Source: Pholiota molesta
Taxonomy: Eukaryota; Basidiomycota; Agaricomycetes; Agaricales; Strophariaceae
Assembly (NCBI GenBank): GCA_014925825.1
Contig: JACGCK010000053.1
Location: forward strand, 224,899-288,898
Length of the DNA stretch: 64,000 bases
Reading direction: 5' to 3'
The notes beneath the pieces were generated by a model, which had not been told where the DNA came from, did no database searches, and saw only the letters and a list, made by a program, of their open reading frames with translations. This document shows, in pieces, positions 59,452 to 64,000 of the stretch (position 1 is the first letter of the stretch; every line of letters starts with the position of its first letter). The translations under genes and the position numbers were made by a program.

Positions 59452-61107
59452 CTAGTGGCTCTGCCTTGTGATTCGGAGCAATTCAAGTATCCTGTCCATT
59501 AAACCCATTGTTGGGACCAACTCTTTAGAGAGTTTACCATATGTGGTAGTACTTTCCAACCGTTGAACGTCGCGGATTATCGCCCAAGCCGACTCGTCAG
59601 ACTTGTCAAAAGGCCGCACTTCATATGCGTTTGAATAAGGTCGATTGTTGATCCTGTTTTCTTTGGTAGTGACAACCCAAATGCTGGGAGGATTCCGCGG
59701 TATGTCCCTAGGCTTTGTCTGGAAAAGTGTCGATGTCCGACTTGATCATCTAGAAAGAGGATACCATTAAGTTTGGTTTCCGGCCTGATTGAATCGTAAC
59801 TTGTCAGCCCATAGGGATGGACTAATATAAAGATTAGTACGCACTCCTTTCTGAGCCATTTTCTAATCTTTTTAAGTTGTTTCTTGTCTCCGGCAGCTTC
59901 AGAGTTAAAACCAGGTGTGTCAATGAGGCGCACGTATTGCCCAGGGTTGCGCGGGTCTTCGAGCAGGAATTGTTGTACTCTCGTCGTACATGGGTCTAAC
60001 CTATCTCTATCTTTGGATGTGGTCCCAGCTGATTGCGTCCGGCGACCGAGATGAACTGATGATACAATGCAGGTCATTTCCCTGAGTAAACTTGTTCAGA
60101 CTCAAGTGCACTCACAGTGCTCTTTCCGCTCCCTGTTTGCCCTAGCAACCTGAAAGAAAGTATCAGTACACGATGGGTAATACAACCCTCGATGAAGATC
60201 GAACAAGATCGCTGGTGCTTCCGTCTCTTTTCTTGAACGCTCATTTTGTCTGTGGAGGATGATGTCACTATCCATCGTGCGAGTCGATTGCATGATAGTC
60301 CAAAATCGACATACTTTATTGCCTTGTAAAGCTTCTCAACGGCCTTCCATGCAGAGTCAGGTTGTTTGTTATGTATCCAGACTAATTCAGCTCCCGCTTC
60401 AAACGTATCCTTCCAAATTCTCTCTTTAAATGCTCCTCTTTAGAGCGTATATGTTCTTCCTTGTATAGAGTTGCGTTCCACATTGTAACACCGAAAACTA
60501 GAAAAAACCAACCATTATGGTCCGTGAATTTCTTGAACAATTCTTTTTGCTTGGCATCTGGTTTACTGGGCTGAGTGGAATCGACGGTCTGGAGGTAAAT
60601 GATGCCTGTCCGGTTTCGAGCAGCGTCGCTGTGCCCGAATGTATAAGAAGAGGATCGGCAATCGAAGTGTAGATATCATTCGACATACACAGTTTTCAAC
60701 TTGGCAATAATTTGGTCGACGATCTCGATATTCTGTTGACCACTTCCGTAATCAAGGCCAGGTGTATCCATGATGATCAATTTGTCCGATCCAAGGCGCT
60801 CTGCATCAATGAGGAGCTCATCCACACACATAACTTCCTTGGTCTCGCGTTCCATGTCCTTCCCAACAGATACAACTTCTTTATCAAAAAGCGTGTTAAT
60901 GAACTACAAGAGCAAAGCATTAATTAACTTGGAATTTTGAACAGGTTATACCAAATTCAATTTACCGTGCTTTTCGCGGATCCGGTCTGACCCATAACAT
61001 ATGTATGCGCAAGCTCATGTTTAGAATCGTGCTTCTGCATCGATAGAGAAAGCAAAGTCATACATAATGACGATATCGGAATCGACAAGAGGCTGAGCAA
61101 GAGACAT
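59452..61107 (-). CDS. Two-domain P-loop GTPase K-J
   Basis: Two GTPase domains in one reading frame. Domain K: the P-loop exon ends at 60966 (VMGQTGSAKST; Ala replaces the Gly before Lys), then 60903-60689 (FINTLFDKEVVSVGKDMERE, LIIMDTPGLDYGSGQQN) and 60628-60315 (RTGIIYLQTVDSTQPSKP, VWIHNKQPDSAWKAVEKLYK). A 65-nt GT-AG intron (60314-60250, GTATGT...ACAG) joins in phase to 60249-60205 (RKETEAPAIL), the 34-nt microexon 60149-60116 (LLGQTGSGKST), 60055-59845 (FISVAGRNQLG, VRLIDTPGFNSEAAGDKK) and 59784-59452 (GILFLDDQV, WVVTTKENRI, DESAWAIIRD). One-base gaps: about 60430 (A), 60005 (T), 59733 (A). Read alone, J would need a further frameshift, which favours fusion. The 5' end is unresolved: phase fits a 34-nt K microexon starting at 60999, but TA stands where AG is expected. 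Confidence 0.6.
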
Positions 61108-61823
61108 AGGTATTCTCTGCGAAAGGATATTTTAGTGTTAAGTTAGGACAGAGGAATAACTTGAAGCATCTCGTTCGAAATCGGATTTGCCACGATCATA
61201 TCAGTGTCATTGCCTTGCGGGAAATGCAAACACGTGCCTTCCTGTAAACCATAACGTTAAAATGCTACAAATTCGGCATGAATGTTAGTTAAAGAAACCA
61301 GTACTGGCACCTGCTCGTATCGAAAGGACCAAAGATTTTGATATTGCGACAGCAGCGGTATGTCTTCAGTGACCACGAAGAAAATGGTCAAATAGTCTCT
61401 TTGAGAATTTAAATTTAAAGCACAAAATATACCTATCCCGAAAGCTGACACCTCGAGCAAAAAAAAATGTCACAGAAGCATAATGAGAGGTGCAGGGACG
61501 CGAAGAATCTTGGTTCATATTTGCACCATGGATAAATTGTTGGCTGGGACTTTGGGCGATATACATATAAGCAGCACACGCGTGGTGATTATTATTGCTG
61601 AGGATTTGGAACTGTCCTTGCATGACCTTGTGGACGAAGGATGGCACCTCCCAGCGAAGTCTTCGAAAGGAGCAATCGAGTATGTTTGCAAAAAAGGATT
61701 GTAATGTTGACGGAAATATCGCTGATCAGATAAAATAGATCTTTGCGTATGCTCTCCAAAAGGCATGAGTTTATCCAGTATTTCGTCATGTATTCTGAAT
61801 GATTGTAATAGAAATAGCATCAT
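61108..61823 (-). CDS. Uncertain upstream exons, unrecognised protein
   Basis: A coherent minus-strand chain is visible: a frame ending IPLLSQYQNLWSFRYEQ, a GT-AG splice in phase to EGTCLHFPQGNDTDMIVANP, another (GTTATT...CGCAG) in phase to RIPMSLAQPLVDSDIVIM at 61117-61064. Further upstream, FRIHDEILDKLMPFG and PSFVHKVMQGQFQILSNNN need one or two base insertions, including at a T9 run near 61469-61477. It may be the N-terminal part of the K-J GTPase gene or a separate gene ending DAEARF just before the K P-loop. I do not recognise the family. Confidence 0.33.
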
Positions 61824-61933
61824 GGTCTAAAGTTCTGGGAAAGGGAAACCAGTCGTTAGGAATTGGTAATTCACATAAAACCAGTTACGCACGTTATACC
61901 GCCGCTGGTACAATCAATAGCAGAATCCATTGT

Positions 61934-62462
61934 CTACGTTCTATCCGTAGCGGCAGCAGCAGCTTCGTCTGCTTTTGCGATGGCCCTGATTCGTCGTTCT
62001 TCGATTTCCTTCGCCTTCCGAGCGAGGGCATCGTTGGAATAAGTTTCCCATTGGTACGCATAGTATCCAACCATTCCAAAAGCACCCCTTGAAATCAAAT
62101 GCCACCTGGGTCTAGAAAAGTGAAGCGTTGAATATAGTATCGCCGACATGAAGTTGGACACACATACTTGAGTAGAGATTTCTACTTTTGATGCTGAGCT
62201 GACCGAGTCTGGCAGCAAGCCCGACGAAGAGAAGCCGACAACAGTGCCAAGAGCGACATTTCGGATGGGTATGAGGAGAACTACTAGAATGTTGACGGGG
62301 AAACGGTTCCGGGTTCGTAGTAGCCAAGCATACCACAACAGATAGCACAGCCCCAGACGCGATTATATTACGTGCCGCTTTGTCTTCCACCACGCCCACC
62401 TTCTGTACTTGCCCCAACTCGTTTGTTTCACATTTTCTACTTTCTTTGGGAATATATACCAC
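61934..62462 (-). CDS. Hypothetical small membrane protein
   Basis: Likely coding pieces on the minus strand: a hydrophobic segment LCYLLWYAWLLRTRNRFPVN then ILVVLLIPIRNVALGTVVGF (about 62350-62210), and, after an intron starting GTATGT at about 62166, PRWHLISRGAFGMVGYYAYQ followed by an Ala/Lys/Glu-rich helix (KAKEIEERRIRAIAKADEAA) ending at 61934. The last exon recalls small mitochondrial inner-membrane accessory proteins, but I cannot name it. The start and one junction need frame corrections I could not place. The 5' end is divergent to the TPR gene with only about 20-60 nt between, and a TATATACC box at 62453-62460 could serve either. Confidence 0.4.
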
Positions 62463-62483
62463 TTAACTCTCTGAAAACGCGAA

Positions 62484-63510
62484 ATGGCTGACTACGTACC
62501 CGATCTTGCTAACACTACCGCTCACAAACTCGCCACCGCAAAGCAAAAGAAAGACACAGGGGACCAAGCTTTCAAACTCGGGAATGTTAAAGATGGTACG
62601 ATTATAATATGGAACTCAGGTTTCTAGGATGTTTCTCAACCCATATATCTACAGCCCTAAAATCGTATCATGAGGTGATCAATAAATCAGTTAAGATTTG
62701 CGGCGGAGTCGCTGAACAAAGTGATTATTAGGCTCTCATGTACCTGCTTGGGCTCGACAAGTTCGTTTTACCTACGCGATTTTCGATCCTTATCAATCTA
62801 ATGGATTTGTATAGGAATGCACTGCAAAGCCTTGGAGTCGGCTCGAAGAGTCCATCAACTGATGCTACTGAGGGTGCCAAAGAGAAGACTGAGGTGCGTC
62901 TGTTTCTGGGTTTTCATCAATGATCATCTCATGTCTGTTGCAAGGTCGACGACATTCTGGAAAAATATATGCGAATATGTCAGCATGTCATCTGAAGAAC
63001 AGAACTGGAAAAGAGCAGCAGAGACGGCAGACAAGGCGAGTGACACATTAATTTGGAATAAGCCGACGTTACTGAAGCTTTGTTCTACTATTCAAGGCTC
63101 TTGCAAAGAACGAAAACAACTACAAGGCCTTATTCCGTAAAGGGAAGGCACTAGGAGAGCAAGGATTCTTCGACAAAGCGGTCAAAGTTCTGGAAGATCT
63201 GAAAACAAAGAATCCTCAGGTACGACCAGTATTGGTGAACATGTTAGCTTATCTGTGTTAACCAGATTTCTGTCTTTTCAGACGTGGCTCTCGTAGATCA
63301 AGAAATTGCAAGATTACGCGCAATCGACGATGAAAGGAAAGAGCACATAAAAGAAGATGAAAGGTAGGCTTTCGGCACATCATTCAGCAAATACCGATGT
63401 TTCTTTTTCAAACTAGGATTCCTGAATAAAGCCGAAAAGAAGGGAGAGCTCTGTTTAACGACGTAGATTCTACGACCATCAAGTCAGGCTTCATCGAAGA
63501 GGTAAAGAAT
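62484..63510 (+). CDS. TPR-repeat protein (immunophilin/co-chaperone-like)
   Basis: Soluble tetratricopeptide-repeat protein. Exons 62484-62595, 62655-62674, 62732-62760, 62815-62893, 62945-63035, 63097-63219, 63266-63363, then an uncertain last exon from about 63418. MADYVPDLANTTAHK, then TPR-type helices: KKDTGDQAFKLGNVKDALKS, ANMSACHLKNRNWKRAAETA, NENNYKALFRKGKALGEQG, then FFDKAVKVLEDLKTKNPQ. A charged helix (EIARLRAIDDERKEHIKEDE) and NKAEKK follow, the layout of FKBP- or Cns1-like TPR tails, but no peptidyl-prolyl isomerase domain is visible. Intron 5 is GC-AG (AAG/GCGAGT). One-base A gaps near 62969 and 63006 are needed; the C-terminal exon also seems to miss bases, so the stop is uncertain. 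Confidence 0.7.
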
Positions 63511-63767
63511 GAGAATATTTTCGAGCATCTATCATCTGTCTTGTGCTATGTCATCACTGCTATCCATCAATTGTATCTAAGTAATGAAATTTCCAATAAT
63601 CTTTTTTTCTTGTGTTGTGGGCCACATTATGATGTTTTTTTCTCTGTGTTGCAGCCCACATCTTCCTTGTATGATAATTCTATTCTTGAATTCAAGGTAC
63701 CATAAACAAGAGAAGCATATATGTCGGTCTTGTAGCATTTTATAGGATAATAACCTCTGCATTTAAG
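63511..63767. other. Intergenic at the right edge
   Basis: AT-rich convergent 3' region between the TPR gene and the partial minus-strand gene. Nothing recognised. Confidence 0.4.
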
Positions 63768-64000
63768 TTAAGTGGGCAATCCCTTGTTGACGAAGTCGTC
63801 AATATCAAAACCCCTTCCGGATGTTTCACGACGCCTGCCTTCTCAAGAACACTACAAGAAATTCAAATAATCAGAACGTCAGTCAATAGCAAGTGCTTGT
63901 AGGAACACCCACCCCAGAGTGTCCAGATTACTTTCGTTGGAATTTCCGCACAGTTTTTTGAGGGTATTTAACAGTCTTCAACCAAGCCTAGTTCAGGTTA
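63768..64000 (-). CDS. 3' end of an unidentified gene, truncated by the window
   Basis: Minus-strand pieces: LNTLKKLCGNSNESNLDTLG (ending about 63913 at a GT), an intron with acceptor TTCTTGTAG, then VLEKARRRETSGRGFDIDDF and VNKGLPT with a stop at 63768-63770. One A is needed in AAGGCAGGCG (about 63830) to keep frame. The charged, Gly/Phe/Asp C-terminus looks like a genuine protein end. Family not recognised; the rest lies beyond position 64000. Confidence 0.35.

Noticed and set aside
60074..60268. GTPase J as an independent gene starting at MTSSSTDKMSVQEK
   Set aside because: This start needs an extra base to reach the P-loop microexon, whereas splicing from domain K through 60314/60250 needs none. 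Kept as the alternative model.

Overview
The window looks like a chromosome segment from a mushroom-forming basidiomycete (Agaricomycetes). Evidence: genes are densely intron-bearing with introns mostly 48-65 nt, the housekeeping proteins recognised here read as fungal, there is a long N-terminally anchored P450, and the dominant feature is a paralogous family of small P-loop GTPases that I associate with agaricomycete genomes (family knowledge, not searched here).

Layout, left to right. 1-1223 is the 3' part of trehalose-6-phosphate synthase. 1224-6827 is gene-poor and holds one intron-bearing tRNA-Arg(CCG). Then come a vacuolar-type Ca2+-ATPase (6828-11568), GTPase A (12437-13321), the WD40 mRNA-export factor Rae1 (13764-15262), a cytochrome P450 (15525-17755, minus), a short membrane-protein candidate (17944-18616, minus), sterol C-5 desaturase ERG3 (19422-20635, minus), GTPase B (22046-22978), Vps51 (23192-23926, minus), an AT-hook/Myb-like protein (24492-26476, minus) and a DUF1295 reductase-like membrane protein (27198-28410). 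GTPases C, D and E lie head-to-tail on the minus strand (28760-34402), followed by a Yip1-family protein (minus), proteasome ATPase Rpt2 (plus), a conserved hypothetical (minus) and Iws1/Spn1 (plus). GTPases F, G, H and I run on the plus strand (43197-52415) with duplicated spacers, then come a GC-rich low-complexity protein (54896-57653), a two-G-domain GTPase K-J (59452 to about 61107, minus), a small membrane-protein candidate, a TPR protein (from 62484) and the tail of a partial gene at the right edge.

The part most worth attention is the GTPase family: ten loci encoding eleven G domains. Members share a 34-nt microexon that carries only the Walker A loop. Six of them share a CCTCGAGG-plus-TATA promoter block and a 3'-flank motif, and one copy carries an internal 33-bp minisatellite grown from its own coding sequence. 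Duplication breakpoints can be read from flanking-gene fragments that were copied along (the DUF1295 gene tail; the promoter region of the 54.9-kb gene).

A second window-wide theme is that many otherwise good genes need one extra nucleotide, nearly always in an A or T run, to stay in frame. This fits under-called homopolymers in the assembly better than gene death. Coordinates below were derived by hand from splice signals and frame continuity; no database search was possible.
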